DNA from: Acidobacteriota bacterium
GTDB taxonomy: Bacteria > Acidobacteriota > Terriglobia > Acidiferrales > UBA7541
Length of the DNA stretch: 36,776 nt
Direction of reading: 5' to 3'
Assembly: GCA_013289955.1 (NCBI GenBank)
Contig: JABCYZ010000044.1
Location: forward strand, 1 to 36,776
Shown here one piece after another: positions 1 through 8,534 of the stretch. The translations under genes and the position numbers were made by a program. The notes under the pieces were generated by a model that saw nothing but the letters and a program-made list of their open reading frames with translations, was not told where the DNA came from and did not search any database. The first letter of the stretch is position 1. Every line of letters begins with the position of its first letter.

Positions 1-1
1 T

Positions 2-415
2 CACGTTCGGGCACCGAGCGCAGCGAAGCTGAGAGAGGTCTTCCGGTTAGAGACGGAGCGATGGATCAGCAACGATTGGGTGGTGCAGTACCGGGGCCAT
101 TTTCTGCAACTCAAGCCGCAGAATAAGCGCTATGGGCCGACCCAGGCCAAGGCCTTGGTCTATGAGGGAGAAGATGGAGCGGTAGAAGTGCACTATCGCG
201 GAGAACGCATGGATTACGAAGATCTGGTGGCACGACCGCAAGCGGTGCAGGTCGCGCCGCGTGATCCAAGCCGCGAGCCAGCCAAGCACGTAGGGAGCAA
301 GCCAGCGCCGGGACATCCCTGGCGGCAAGGCTATGAACAGAGAATGAAGTTGCGGCGGTTGAATCGATCGCAGCAATCAGCACTCGTTGGAGTGTCCGCC
401 TCCGCTACGCCCTAA
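2..415 (+). CDS. Integrase-core (ISNCY/IS481-like) transposase, C-terminal fragment cut by left edge
   Basis: The reading frame is open from base 2 and ends at TAA 413-415, so only the last ~137 residues are inside the window. The visible part contains the stretch WISNDWVVQYRGHFLQLKP, then YGPTQAKALV and VEVHYRGERMDYEDL. I recognise these as the region downstream of the DDE catalytic core in ISNCY/IS481-like integrase-type transposases, where a small beta domain follows the rve core. The DDE residues themselves lie off the left edge. The last ~12 residues are encoded by a palindromic repeat (385-467), so the natural C-terminus may have been altered by that repeat. Directly downstream sit tandem IS-end-like repeats (488-532). 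A GTG at 80 is only an internal codon, not the start. The family is fairly likely; the exact IS group is uncertain. Confidence 0.6.
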   Translation, partial: HVRAPSAAKLREVFRLETERWISNDWVVQYRGHFLQLKPQNKRYGPTQAKALVYEGEDGAVEVHYRGERMDYEDLVARPQAVQVAPRDPSREPAKHVGSKPAPGHPWRQGYEQRMKLRRLNRSQQSALVGVSASATP

Positions 416-467
416 ACGCGCCGCACAAACCGCGGCGCAGGGCTTCGCTCCGGCGGACACTCCAACG
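385..467. repeat. Long imperfect palindrome with 16-bp perfect arms
   Basis: CGTTGGAGTGTCCGCC at 385-400 is exactly reverse-complementary to 452-467. Between the arms more pairing is visible: GCCCT/AGGGC, and near the centre GCGCCGC / GCGGCGC around an ACAAACC loop. The whole 83 bases could therefore fold into one long hairpin. It overlaps the 3' end of the transposase frame and sits inside the IS end. It could be a REP/MITE-like repeat that landed in the IS, or a terminator-like structure of the IS itself. Confidence 0.6.
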
Positions 468-487
468 ACAAGGCAATCAAAAGAAAA

Positions 488-532
488 GGGACATTTCTAA
501 TGAGGTAAGGAAGGGGACATTTCTAAAGAGGT
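488..532. repeat. Tandem 19-bp subrepeats at the IS right end
   Basis: GGGACATTTCTAATGAGGT at 488-506 is repeated with one change at 514-532 (period 26 bases). The second copy is followed by TTGACA, so the terminus read inward would begin TGTCAAACCTC. Paired repeats at an element tip are typical transposase binding sites. The likely IS boundary is near 537; the left end is outside the window, so the inverted-repeat match cannot be checked here. Confidence 0.55.
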
Positions 533-555
533 TTGACAAATCAGAAGCGCAAACA

Positions 556-593
556 TTGCCGCCCGAGCTGCAGATTGTTAGCATGTCCCGGCC
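556..593 (+). promoter_or_regulatory. Sigma70-like promoter of the M20 peptidase, possibly leaderless
   Basis: TTGCCG at 556-561 and TAGCAT at 579-584 are separated by 17 bases, and only 9 bases separate the -10 box from ATG 594. Transcription would start at or next to the start codon. No Shine-Dalgarno sequence is present. The -35 box lies just outside the IS end, so IS insertion may have replaced upstream regulatory DNA. Confidence 0.35.
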
Positions 594-1751
594 ATGCCGG
601 ACACTCGCTATCCCCAAGAATTCTTGCGGCGCCTGAAAAACCGTGTGCCGGAGATGCTTTCCACGGTCCAGAGGCTTGTCCTCGCAGAATCTCCAAGTCT
701 TGAAAAGATTCCTGCCGATCGCTGCTGCGACATTCTCGCCGCCCAATGGCGCGAGCGCGGAGCAAACGTCGAGCGCATCGCACAGAAACTCCGCGGCGAT
801 CAACTGCGCATCACTTGGTGGCCGCAAAAATCGCGGCCCGCTGGCCAGTTTCTGGTACTCGGCCATTACGACACTGTCTACGCCTCCGGCTCGCTGGCCA
901 AGATGCCGTTCCGTGTTTCCGGCGGAAAAGCGTATGGTCCTGGCATCTTCGATATGAAGGCCGGTCTCACGCAAGCGCTCTTCGCTCTCGAAACTCTGCA
1001 GCAAACCAGAGCTCCGCTTACGCATCGCCTGGTTTTTCTCTGGACTTCAGACGAAGAGATCGGCAGCGACGCTTCCAGGAAAATCATTGAAACAGAAGCC
1101 CGCCGCAGCGATGCCGTCTTTGTGCTGGAGCCATCGCTCGGCCCAAAGGGCCTGATCAAGACCGCTCGCAAAGGCGTCGGAGAGGCCGAACTTATCGTGC
1201 ACGGCCGCGCCTCTCATGCAGGCCTCGCACCCGAGGAAGGCATCAATGCGATTCACGAGCTGGCGCGTCAGCTGCAGCGTGTTCAGGAGTGGACCGATTT
1301 TGGCCGCGGAGTATCTGTAAACGCCGACATCATTGAAGGTGGAACGCGAGCAAACGTCATTGCCGAGCACGCCCGCGCCATCCTCGATCTTCGCGCGCTT
1401 CGCGTCTCGGACATGCGCCGCATCGAGCGCAAACTACATGCGCTCCGTCCTATCCTTCCCGGCGCGCGACTCGAGGTTCGCGGCGGCTTCAATCGGGCCC
1501 CGCTCGAACGCAAATCGAGCGGCGCGCTTTTCGCCAAGGCAAAAACGCTGGCCGCGCAAATGGGCCTTTCGCTGGGAGAATGCACCGCCGGCGGCGGCTC
1601 GGACGGTAACCTGACCGCAGCGGCGGGCGTCGCCACACTCGACGGTCTTGGCGCTGTCGGCCATGGCGCCCACTCGAAGGACGAGCACATCCTCATCAAC
1701 GCCATGCCTGCGCGGTCCGCATTATTGGCGGCGTTGCTGCTGAGCTCTTGA
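594..1751 (+). CDS. M20 family zinc peptidase (glutamate carboxypeptidase / CPG2-like)
   Basis: A 385-residue protein with the M20 metallopeptidase pattern. It has GHYDTV with zinc ligand H91 and D93, GPGIFDMKAG with bridging D120, the catalytic pair E154-E155 in TSDEEIGSD, zinc-side acid E179 in LEPS, the dimerisation-domain SHAG at H208, and the last ligand H360 in GHGAHSKDEH. The segment LAKMPFRVSGGKAYGPG is very like carboxypeptidase G2, which removes C-terminal glutamate. The substrate here is unknown and could be other N-acyl amino acids or dipeptides. I see no signal peptide, so it is probably cytoplasmic. The start ATG lies 57 bases right of the probable IS end. It converges with the next gene, leaving 22 bases that contain a short CCTCG/CGAGG hairpin. 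Confidence 0.88.
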   Translation: MPDTRYPQEFLRRLKNRVPEMLSTVQRLVLAESPSLEKIPADRCCDILAAQWRERGANVERIAQKLRGDQLRITWWPQKSRPAGQFLVLGHYDTVYASGSLAKMPFRVSGGKAYGPGIFDMKAGLTQALFALETLQQTRAPLTHRLVFLWTSDEEIGSDASRKIIETEARRSDAVFVLEPSLGPKGLIKTARKGVGEAELIVHGRASHAGLAPEEGINAIHELARQLQRVQEWTDFGRGVSVNADIIEGGTRANVIAEHARAILDLRALRVSDMRRIERKLHALRPILPGARLEVRGGFNRAPLERKSSGALFAKAKTLAAQMGLSLGECTAGGGSDGNLTAAAGVATLDGLGAVGHGAHSKDEHILINAMPARSALLAALLLSS

Positions 1752-1773
1752 ACCGCCTCGAACGAGGATTTGG

Positions 1774-3225
1774 CTAGTGTCCGTAGGTCTTCCGCAAATA
1801 CTCGGCGGTGGACTGCATCAAATCGCCGTAATCACTGTGCAGCACTTCGCGCAACGCAGCTTCCGTGGAACTGCCGCTGCCGATGCGATCGAGGATCCGC
1901 TCCACGTCACCCATGCCGTCTGTTTCGACGATGTATTCCATATTTGCAAGCGCCCATGCGTAGGCATAACCCGCTGCGTCGCCCGGCAATCCCATCCACG
2001 ATCCTTCCAGATTACCGAGCGAAGCGGAATGCCCGTCTTTATAAACTTGCGCCAAAACGTCGGCATTGTCGCCGCTGCGCTTGCCTTCCATCCATTGCGC
2101 GAGTCCTTCCTGGATCCATGTAGGCGCATGGCCGCGCGTCTTCTGCCCCACAAAACTGTGCGTCAGCTCGTGTTTCAGAACACGCGACAGTTCGGGCGTG
2201 ACGCCCGTCAATCCCTGCACGGGCACGCGAATTCGCCCGTCGTTCAGTGCTCCCACCCAGCCGGGCGCGCGGGTGATGTCGGCAAAGGCTTCTTGCGTGT
2301 AAAGAACCACGCCGATGGAATCCGGCGGCGTAAAATTCAGTTCCGACTCAATGGCTGAAAAATGGGCTTCGAGAGTGTGCAAAACCTCGCGCGCCAAAGC
2401 CGGTTCCGCCGCGCCGCTGTAGCGCAGAGTAAAGTGCGCGCTCTCGTTCTCCCTGTAACCTTCTTCTTCGCGCCTGTCGCGCTGCGCCTTGTCGAGCGCC
2501 GCCTGCACTTCCGAATCGGGCCGCAAAACCAGCGCGCGCTTCCATTCCGCGACGGCCTGATCCATCTTGTTCATGCCGTAGTACGCCCAGCCCGCCAGCT
2601 TCGCGACGTCGGCGTTTTCCGGCGCAACACGCCGAGCGCGCTCCAGATAATCCAGCGACTGCTTGTACTCGCTTCGCCGCAAATGCAGGTAAGCCACGTT
2701 CATCAGCAGCGCCGGCTCTTCCGGGGCGTAGGTGAGTGCCGTGCGTTCGTCGGCCAGCGCGTGCTCCATATCGCCGCGCGAAAGCTCGAACTGCGCCGCC
2801 GCATGATGGGCAAGCGCCGCGCTTGCCATCGCGCGCTGATCGCCGACGCGCGCCCCTCCTTCGAGTTTCGCGATGTAGTCCCGGTCAATCGCACCGTCAT
2901 GCACGGCGCCTCTCTCAATTTCCGTGCTCCCGCTTGTAGCTTCCATGGCAGGCGGCGTTATGGCCAGATTTGCCGCCGCCCCTCCCGGAGAATCTCCTAT
3001 CGGTACGGCCCCGCCTTTTTCAATGTGGTCGACGATCGACCTGGGCAGGCTGAGCTCGCCGGCCGATGTCTCGTAGGTGACCTTGTCGCCCTCTTCTCTG
3101 ACGTTGTTCGCAACAATGCGCCTTCCGTTCTTGAGGACAATGGTGTCCGGAAGCGCAACAACGGCCGTAAAAAACATCACGGCACACAGCATCAGAGTGC
3201 GTCTAAACAAGGTGGAATGACCCAT
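1774..3225 (-). CDS. Secreted TPR protein with gluzincin (peptidase MA-like) domain
   Basis: 483 residues. A signal peptide (about residues 8-26, cut near VALP-DT) precedes a small beta domain (26-72, TIVLKNGRRIVANNV type, often found in envelope proteins). TPR helices follow at about 130-250, then a metallopeptidase domain with HELTH (H352, E353, H356) and downstream E373 in WIQEGLAQWMEG. That is the complete HExxH...E gluzincin set of the peptidase MA-like family. It probably acts in the periplasm; its substrate is unknown, and some relatives may be structural. It is divergent from the M1 aminopeptidase with only 78 bases between the starts, so the two zinc peptidases may share control. GGAGG stands about 15 bases upstream of the ATG. 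Confidence 0.8.
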   Translation of the reverse strand: MGHSTLFRRTLMLCAVMFFTAVVALPDTIVLKNGRRIVANNVREEGDKVTYETSAGELSLPRSIVDHIEKGGAVPIGDSPGGAAANLAITPPAMEATSGSTEIERGAVHDGAIDRDYIAKLEGGARVGDQRAMASAALAHHAAAQFELSRGDMEHALADERTALTYAPEEPALLMNVAYLHLRRSEYKQSLDYLERARRVAPENADVAKLAGWAYYGMNKMDQAVAEWKRALVLRPDSEVQAALDKAQRDRREEEGYRENESAHFTLRYSGAAEPALAREVLHTLEAHFSAIESELNFTPPDSIGVVLYTQEAFADITRAPGWVGALNDGRIRVPVQGLTGVTPELSRVLKHELTHSFVGQKTRGHAPTWIQEGLAQWMEGKRSGDNADVLAQVYKDGHSASLGNLEGSWMGLPGDAAGYAYAWALANMEYIVETDGMGDVERILDRIGSGSSTEAALREVLHSDYGDLMQSTAEYLRKTYGH

Positions 3226-3267
3226 TTTCCAATTCTAATCCTCCTCGCCTTTGCACTCCTCGCGGCC

Positions 3268-3303
3268 TTGTTCCGCCATGCCGAATGTGACTACACTTCT
3301 TGC
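3268..3303 (+). promoter_or_regulatory. Promoter-like boxes directly before the M1 gene start
   Basis: TTGTTC (3268-3273), an 18-base spacer and TACACT (3292-3297) lie only 6 bases before ATG 3304. There is no Shine-Dalgarno site. The arrangement fits leaderless transcription and supports the 3304 start over the in-frame ATG at 3217. Confidence 0.35.
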
Positions 3304-5760
3304 ATGAGGCCAGGCGCGACACTTTTCTTCTTTTGGTGGGTCATCGCCCTACCCGTATCCGCCGCCGATCAGTCGCCCCACGAACTGTACGACTCCATCA
3401 ACGCCCTGCGACTTGATCCTCTAACCACCTACCAGCTGGCTATCGCCAACCGCATCGAACTCCGCCGTGGCGACGTGGAAATCTATTTTGAAGAGGGCAA
3501 GCTCGCCTTTTTCGCTCCCATCGACGGCCGCATCACCGGCTTCGTCTTCTCCGGCCGCGGCCACGCTTTGGCGTTTCCCCGCGAGCCAGTGGAAAAACAG
3601 CAGATGGCTCACTTTCTCGGCGCTCCCGTTCTGGACCAGGAATTCCTCAACGCCTACGTGCGTTTCACCGATGACGCGGCGGACGAACTCCTCCGTCAGT
3701 TTCACTCCGCCAACCTCGTTCCGCAATTGGACACTGCCTTTGCTTCTCTCTCGGACCCGTTCGTCGGTCAGCTCAACGCCTCCCAGTCCCTGCGCATCCT
3801 CGAGGACCGCCTCTCGCAAAATCCAAAGCCTTATTTCTATGCGGCACTGGAAGGCGTCGAAACCGGCTCTTTCGATTTTCTCTTCGACCCTCAGCGGCGA
3901 GAGCAGGTCCTTCTGGGACAGCGGCGGAAATCCGGCAACTATACGTATTACGATGTATGGGCATCCTACAGTGTCCCGGGCCCCGACCCTCCGCCGACTC
4001 AGTTTCACGCGCTCGACTACACCATGGATACCACCGTCCAGACGGATAACTCCCTCGACGCCGTGGCAACGGTCCATTTGCGCGCCGAAACTTCCGGCGA
4101 GCGCGTTCTGACGTTTCAGCTTTCCCGCGCGCTTCACGCCGAAACCGTTTCAGACGATCAGGGCAAGCCGCTGGCTTATTTCCAAAACGAGGGGATGACC
4201 CTGCAAGAACGCAGCGTGCGGGGCAATGACTATCTGCATGTCGTGCTGCCGCAACCCTCGAAAAAGGGCCAGGAGTTTACGATTCATTTTCACTACCGCG
4301 GCAATGTCATCGAAGACGCCGGCAACGGCGTACTCTTTGTCGGCGCGCGCGAGAGCTGGTATCCCCACCTGGGCGATCAAGCAGAGTTCGCTTCCTACGA
4401 CCTCACCATGCGCTGGCCGCGCCATCTGAAATTGGTCGCAACCGGCGCCAAGATCGATGAACAGAGCGGCGGAGATTTTCGTGTAGGCCACTGGCGCAGC
4501 GACAAACCGCTCGCCATCGCCGGATTCAATCTGGGCGAATACGCCTCCAGTTCCATCGCCGCCGAAACGCGCACGATCGACGTCTACGCCAACCGCCAGC
4601 TGGAGCAAGCGCTGACCACTCGTCTCGACGCTGCAAATCCCGACTCGCTGACCGCAGCCGATGCCCCCTTCCGGATGCCGGGCGGAAACAGCCGCGCGGC
4701 TATGCAACCGCCGGCCCCAAGCCCCGCCGATGCGCTCAAGCAGCTCGCCAAGGAAATCGACTCTTCCATTCGCTTCTACGAGGCCTTCAGCGGGCCGTTT
4801 CCTTTTCGAACGCTAAGCGTGTCCCAGATTCCCGGCACGTTCGGACAGGGATGGCCCGGGCTGCTTTACATTTCGACGTATTCCTTCTTGTCGCCCGAAG
4901 CACAAAACCGCGCTGGACTTTCCGCTACGCGGCAGGAAGCGTTTACCGACATCGTCCCCTTTCATGAAGTCGCCCATCAGTGGTGGGGCAACGTTGTCGG
5001 CTGGTCCAGTTACCGGGATCAATGGATCGATGAAGCCATTGCAAATTATCTTGCTTTACTTTTCGCGGACAGCAGAAAACCCTCCCAGCATGAGCTTCGT
5101 CTCTGGCTGGAGCGCTATCGAAAGCAACTGCTGGAAAAAGCTCCTGGATCGGACGCGCCGGCGGGCGAAATCGGAGCGCTGCCTCTTGGCAACCGTCTGA
5201 ACTCCTCAAAGTCGCCGATGGGTTTTGAAGAAGTGATTTACAGCCGGGGCTCCTGGATCATTCACATGTTGCGCGAAATGCTGCGCCAGCCCGGCACGAA
5301 AGATCCCGATGCCCGCTTTGTAGCCTTACTTCGAACCATCTCCACAAAATACGCGTACCGCGCCTTCTCGACCGACGATCTACAGCGCGAAGTCGAAACC
5401 GTCATGACACCCGGTATGGACCTCGAAGGTGGCCGGTCCATGGAATGGTTTTTTGAACAATGGGTGCGCGGCACGGGAATCCCGCGCTATCGCGTGGAGT
5501 ATTCCACGCACCATACGGATAAAGGCGAGGTCGTCCGCGGGAAACTCTTCCAGGCCGGTGTGCCGCGCTCTTTTATTGTCAGCGTCCCGCTTTACGCCAG
5601 CAACGGCCTCGGACATAACGTCTTTCTCGGCGTAGTCGTGGCCGCCGGCCCGGAGACTTCCTTCCACCTCACGACCCAAGGACCCGTGCACAAGATCGTT
5701 ATCGACCCCCAAATGACGCTTCTCTGCACCACGGAGCAAACGGAAAAGACCCCGGAATAG
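3304..5760 (+). CDS. Secreted M1-family aminopeptidase-like zinc peptidase
   Basis: 818 residues from ATG 3304, which starts a good signal peptide (hydrophobic residues 6-19, VSAADQ cleavage region). The C-terminal half carries HEVAH-x18-E (H554, E555, H558, E577) with QWWGNVVGW between, the M1 zinc signature. The GAMEN substrate-binding motif normally about 30-40 residues upstream is not recognisable; FGQGWPGLLYIS stands in its place, as in a divergent branch of M1. The N-terminal ~230 residues resemble no domain I can name. The middle looks like the M1 beta-sandwich. Predicted periplasmic or surface location. The frame is open further upstream to 2362, but that part is antisense to the neighbouring gene. 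Exact specificity is unknown, and loss of GAMEN may mean endopeptidase or altered activity. Confidence 0.85.
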   Translation: MRPGATLFFFWWVIALPVSAADQSPHELYDSINALRLDPLTTYQLAIANRIELRRGDVEIYFEEGKLAFFAPIDGRITGFVFSGRGHALAFPREPVEKQQMAHFLGAPVLDQEFLNAYVRFTDDAADELLRQFHSANLVPQLDTAFASLSDPFVGQLNASQSLRILEDRLSQNPKPYFYAALEGVETGSFDFLFDPQRREQVLLGQRRKSGNYTYYDVWASYSVPGPDPPPTQFHALDYTMDTTVQTDNSLDAVATVHLRAETSGERVLTFQLSRALHAETVSDDQGKPLAYFQNEGMTLQERSVRGNDYLHVVLPQPSKKGQEFTIHFHYRGNVIEDAGNGVLFVGARESWYPHLGDQAEFASYDLTMRWPRHLKLVATGAKIDEQSGGDFRVGHWRSDKPLAIAGFNLGEYASSSIAAETRTIDVYANRQLEQALTTRLDAANPDSLTAADAPFRMPGGNSRAAMQPPAPSPADALKQLAKEIDSSIRFYEAFSGPFPFRTLSVSQIPGTFGQGWPGLLYISTYSFLSPEAQNRAGLSATRQEAFTDIVPFHEVAHQWWGNVVGWSSYRDQWIDEAIANYLALLFADSRKPSQHELRLWLERYRKQLLEKAPGSDAPAGEIGALPLGNRLNSSKSPMGFEEVIYSRGSWIIHMLREMLRQPGTKDPDARFVALLRTISTKYAYRAFSTDDLQREVETVMTPGMDLEGGRSMEWFFEQWVRGTGIPRYRVEYSTHHTDKGEVVRGKLFQAGVPRSFIVSVPLYASNGLGHNVFLGVVVAAGPETSFHLTTQGPVHKIVIDPQMTLLCTTEQTEKTPE

Positions 5761-5772
5761 GCGGAACGCGTT

Positions 5773-5796
5773 AGAAGTTCACTTCTGGTCTTTTTC
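5773..5796 (+). terminator. Hairpin with T-run between converging genes
   Basis: AGAAG at 5773-5777 pairs with CTTCT at 5782-5786 around TTCA, followed by GGTCTTTTT. An outer pairing GAAAAGACC (5743-5751) with 5787-5796 is also possible. It would end M1 transcripts and overlaps the last codons of the converging TPR gene. Confidence 0.4.
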
Positions 5797-6675
5797 GAGG
5801 AGCTGCTGTTCGAGCAGCGGGCTGTCGAGATTCAGTTCCGTCCTGCCGTCCGGGCCGAAAACGTAAGCATAACCCATAGGATCCACCGGCAAACTTGACA
5901 GCAGTCCCGCTTGTACCAGCTCCCCAATGCGCAATGGACGCCGGCCTGTGCGTTTTTGAAACTCATCCGCGAGCGCATCGAGCTGCTTACAATCCTGGGT
6001 GGCGCGAAGCAGCTGCAGGTGCGTCAGCGCATTTTCCTTCACCTTAGGATCTTTGGCCGTCTGGTAAACCTCGGTCCATAAGAAAATGGAGGTCGCGAGC
6101 GATTCGCCTTCGGCCGCGATTTTCGCGGCCATGATTTTCATCCAGATCTGTGCGTCGGGGTTTTTGCTTCCTTCCGCAAACGCCGCCGATGCCTTCGCGT
6201 AATCTTTCAGCTCGAAATAGTAGATAAATCCCAGGTCTTCATAAAATCGCCAGTATTCGGGATTCGCTTTAATCCCCCGCTCGAGCAATTCGATGCCGAG
6301 TTCCGGGTGGCCGGCGCCCCGAGGAGAAGGCTCGCTCAAAAACGTCGAACCGAAGCGGTACGACACCAACAAATTAGGGTCGAGCGTTGTCGTGATGTCC
6401 AGGAGCGGCCACAGCAGCTCGAAATTCGGATCATGCCGCGCGCGCTTGTCACCGTAGTATTGCACCACGCGCGTCCAGTAGATGTCCGCCATCAAGGGCG
6501 CGAACTCGAGGCTCATCGCCTTGATCAGTTTGCCGGATCGCAGTACCAATTCGTCGCGCTCTTGGTGTAGGGCGGCGCGCTCGCGGTCGATCTGTTGCTG
6601 CAACTGCCAGACACCGGCAAATCCCAGCAGGAGCAACACCAGCAGCAGCCAGTTCTTCGAATTCGGGGAGTTCAT
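5779..6675 (-). CDS. Membrane-anchored TPR protein, third gene of an ABC operon
   Basis: 298 residues. An N-terminal membrane helix (about 8-25, LLLVLLLLGFAGVW) is followed by a charged coiled-coil-like stretch (26-45), then TPR-type helices (about 85-205) and a C-terminal piece with RIGELVQAGLLSSLPVDPMGYAY. The DPMGY piece recalls the calcium-loop region of pseudopilins and is often seen in acidobacterial TPR proteins. Its start codon overlaps the permease stop by four bases (ATGA), so it is translationally coupled to the ABC-2 transporter. It may be a periplasm-facing accessory of that transporter. No enzymatic motif is seen. Confidence 0.75.
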   Translation of the reverse strand: MNSPNSKNWLLLVLLLLGFAGVWQLQQQIDRERAALHQERDELVLRSGKLIKAMSLEFAPLMADIYWTRVVQYYGDKRARHDPNFELLWPLLDITTTLDPNLLVSYRFGSTFLSEPSPRGAGHPELGIELLERGIKANPEYWRFYEDLGFIYYFELKDYAKASAAFAEGSKNPDAQIWMKIMAAKIAAEGESLATSIFLWTEVYQTAKDPKVKENALTHLQLLRATQDCKQLDALADEFQKRTGRRPLRIGELVQAGLLSSLPVDPMGYAYVFGPDGRTELNLDSPLLEQQLLEKDQK

Positions 6676-7448
6676 TTCAAATTCCGCCGTGAAAAGACGG
6701 CTGCGGCCACAAACAAGACGATCCCGCTGTAGAGCGCGGAGTACGCCGTATTCTCGATAATTAAAGCGCCTGGAATTGCACGTCCGTGCGCGGCCGCGGC
6801 CATCACATTGAAATTCTCAAAATTCGGCAGCAGGTAGGAGAGCCCCCGAAGCAGAGCCTCCATCGCCGGGTTGGGGGCGGCAAAGTGGAAAGTTCGCATT
6901 TCCTCGACGAACAGTCCGGCGATGTACAGCGCCGACGTATATAAAATGGCCAGCAAAGGTGTGGTGTAACAGGAAAACAGCAGCGCCAGCGCTACTACCA
7001 GCATCAACTTCAGCAAAATAAAGTAGACCGCGATGAGCAGCACGCCATCGGCGCTCTCCAGACGATGCTTCACATACAAAAGGGCCAAGAACAATCCCGC
7101 CGCCATCGCCAGTGTGTTTACCGCTAGCGTCAGAACCAGCCCGCCGAATTTTCCCAGTAGAAATTCCCAGCGCCGCACCGGCTTGGCCAGCAGCGCATAC
7201 AGCGTCCGCTTCTCCATCTCTTTGTAGACGAGGCCTACTCCAATGAACACCGCGATCAATAAACCAATCACCGAAATGGCGCTCAACCCCAGGCTCTTGA
7301 TCACCATCTCTTCGATCCCTATCGAGATTCCCCCGACGAAGATCGCCGCCGCCATCATCAACAGCGCAAAAAAAACGAGGTTGTACAGCACGCGATCCCG
7401 CACGGCTTCGCGAAATGTATTCAACGCCACCGCGCCCGCGCGCCTCAT
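6672..7448 (-). CDS. ABC-2 type transporter permease
   Basis: 258 residues with six predicted membrane helices (about 21-41, 54-75, 102-126, 136-159, 163-182, 236-253). The segment KEMEKRTLYALLAKPVRRWE at 76-95 is typical of ABC-2 permeases (NatB/GldF-like group), whose first cytoplasmic loop contacts the ATPase. It starts inside the last codons of the ATPase gene (ATGA overlap, 7445-7448) and overlaps the TPR gene by four bases downstream. Together they form an export or membrane-remodelling transporter. Substrate unknown. Confidence 0.85.
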   Translation of the reverse strand: MRRAGAVALNTFREAVRDRVLYNLVFFALLMMAAAIFVGGISIGIEEMVIKSLGLSAISVIGLLIAVFIGVGLVYKEMEKRTLYALLAKPVRRWEFLLGKFGGLVLTLAVNTLAMAAGLFLALLYVKHRLESADGVLLIAVYFILLKLMLVVALALLFSCYTTPLLAILYTSALYIAGLFVEEMRTFHFAAPNPAMEALLRGLSYLLPNFENFNVMAAAAHGRAIPGALIIENTAYSALYSGIVLFVAAAVFSRRNLK

Positions 7449-8404
7449 GTCCCGCTCACCTCGACCGCCGCTGCTTGCGCCCGATCCGCCTCGATCAAGT
7501 TCATGAAATAGTCTTCGAGAGAAGCCTTGATCTGCGCCACGGAGAGAATCTTCGCGCCGGCGCCCTGAAGCTGCTCGAGCGCCGCGAACAGCTCCTGTTC
7601 AGAAACCTGCAGGCGGTAACGGTCGCCCGTTTTCGTTGCTTTCCCAATAATGGCCGCCGCATTCCGGCCGTCTCCCGCGAGCTCAAACAGAATCTCCATG
7701 CCCTGCGCCTTCATTCCGACGATCTCACCCGGCGCGCCGATGCCGCGCAGCTTCCCGCCGACAATCACCCCCACGCGGTCACAAAGCATCTCCGCATCCG
7801 ACAAAATGTGCGTGGAGAACAGCACGGTCTTCCCTTCACGCTTCAATTCCAGGATAATGTCGCGCACTTCCCGCCGCCCGATGGGATCGAGCCCGGACAT
7901 TGGCTCATCCAGAATCACTACTTTCGGGTCGTGCAGGATTGCCTGCGCCAAACCCACGCGCTGCAGCATCCCCTTGGAATACTTGCGCAGCTGAATCTTC
8001 CGCGCCGTCTCCAGCCCGACTTTCTTGAGCATGCGCTCGACGCGTTCGCCCCGGTCCGCGGCCGTCAAATTGTGAAACCGCGCGAAGTAATCGAGCACTT
8101 CGGCGGCCGTAAGATAATCGTAGAAATAGGGCTGTTCGGGCAGATAGCCGATGTCGCCATGCATCTCGATATCGGTGATCGGTTTTCCCAAAATGCGCGC
8201 CGTGCCCGCCTCCGGGAAAATCAGCCCGACCAGCAGTTTAATGGTGGTCGATTTCCCGGCGCCATTGGGACCTAGAAAACCAAACACTTCGCCGCTCTCG
8301 ACCTCCATGGTCAAGCCTTCCAACGACCTTTTCTTCTTGAGGTGCAGGAACCCGAAGGGGTAGTCCTTGGTCAGATTTTCAATTTGAATCGCTGCGCCTG
8401 GCAT
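7445..8404 (-). CDS. ABC transporter ATP-binding protein (ABC-2 exporter type)
   Basis: 319 residues. Walker A GPNGAGKST at 45-53, Q-loop near 91 (LPEQPYFYD), signature YSKGMLQRV at 142-150, Walker B VVILDEP at 162-168, D-loop SGLD and the switch H199 in FSTHIL. The C-terminal ~90 residues form the extra domain common to ABC-2 ATPases of the NatA/CcmA type. First gene of a three-gene operon with two four-base overlaps, so subunits are probably made in step. No usable Shine-Dalgarno site lies before ATG 8404; promoter-like boxes lie very close (see 8405-8439). Confidence 0.92.
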   Translation of the reverse strand: MPGAAIQIENLTKDYPFGFLHLKKKRSLEGLTMEVESGEVFGFLGPNGAGKSTTIKLLVGLIFPEAGTARILGKPITDIEMHGDIGYLPEQPYFYDYLTAAEVLDYFARFHNLTAADRGERVERMLKKVGLETARKIQLRKYSKGMLQRVGLAQAILHDPKVVILDEPMSGLDPIGRREVRDIILELKREGKTVLFSTHILSDAEMLCDRVGVIVGGKLRGIGAPGEIVGMKAQGMEILFELAGDGRNAAAIIGKATKTGDRYRLQVSEQELFAALEQLQGAGAKILSVAQIKASLEDYFMNLIEADRAQAAAVEVSGT

Positions 8405-8439
8405 GCTCTCATTCTTCGTAACCCGGGCCTAACCGTCAA
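8405..8439 (-). promoter_or_regulatory. Possible leaderless promoter of the ABC operon
   Basis: On the minus strand TTGACG (8434-8439), a 17-base spacer and AAGAAT (8411-8416) stand 6 bases before ATG 8404. The -35 box is good and the -10 box is weak. Confidence 0.3.
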
Positions 8440-8534
8440 TCGATCACACCCAACGATGTGCGCGGAGAGAAACTAGAGAGTGCGTGACGGGAAGGAAATG
8501 AATTCGCGATCAAAAGCCGCTTCGTGTGTTGCCG

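Noticed and set aside
2362..3303. Upstream extension of the M1 aminopeptidase frame (open to 2362)
   Set aside because: It is antisense to the TPR metalloprotein gene, has no domain character, and a clear signal peptide begins at 3304.
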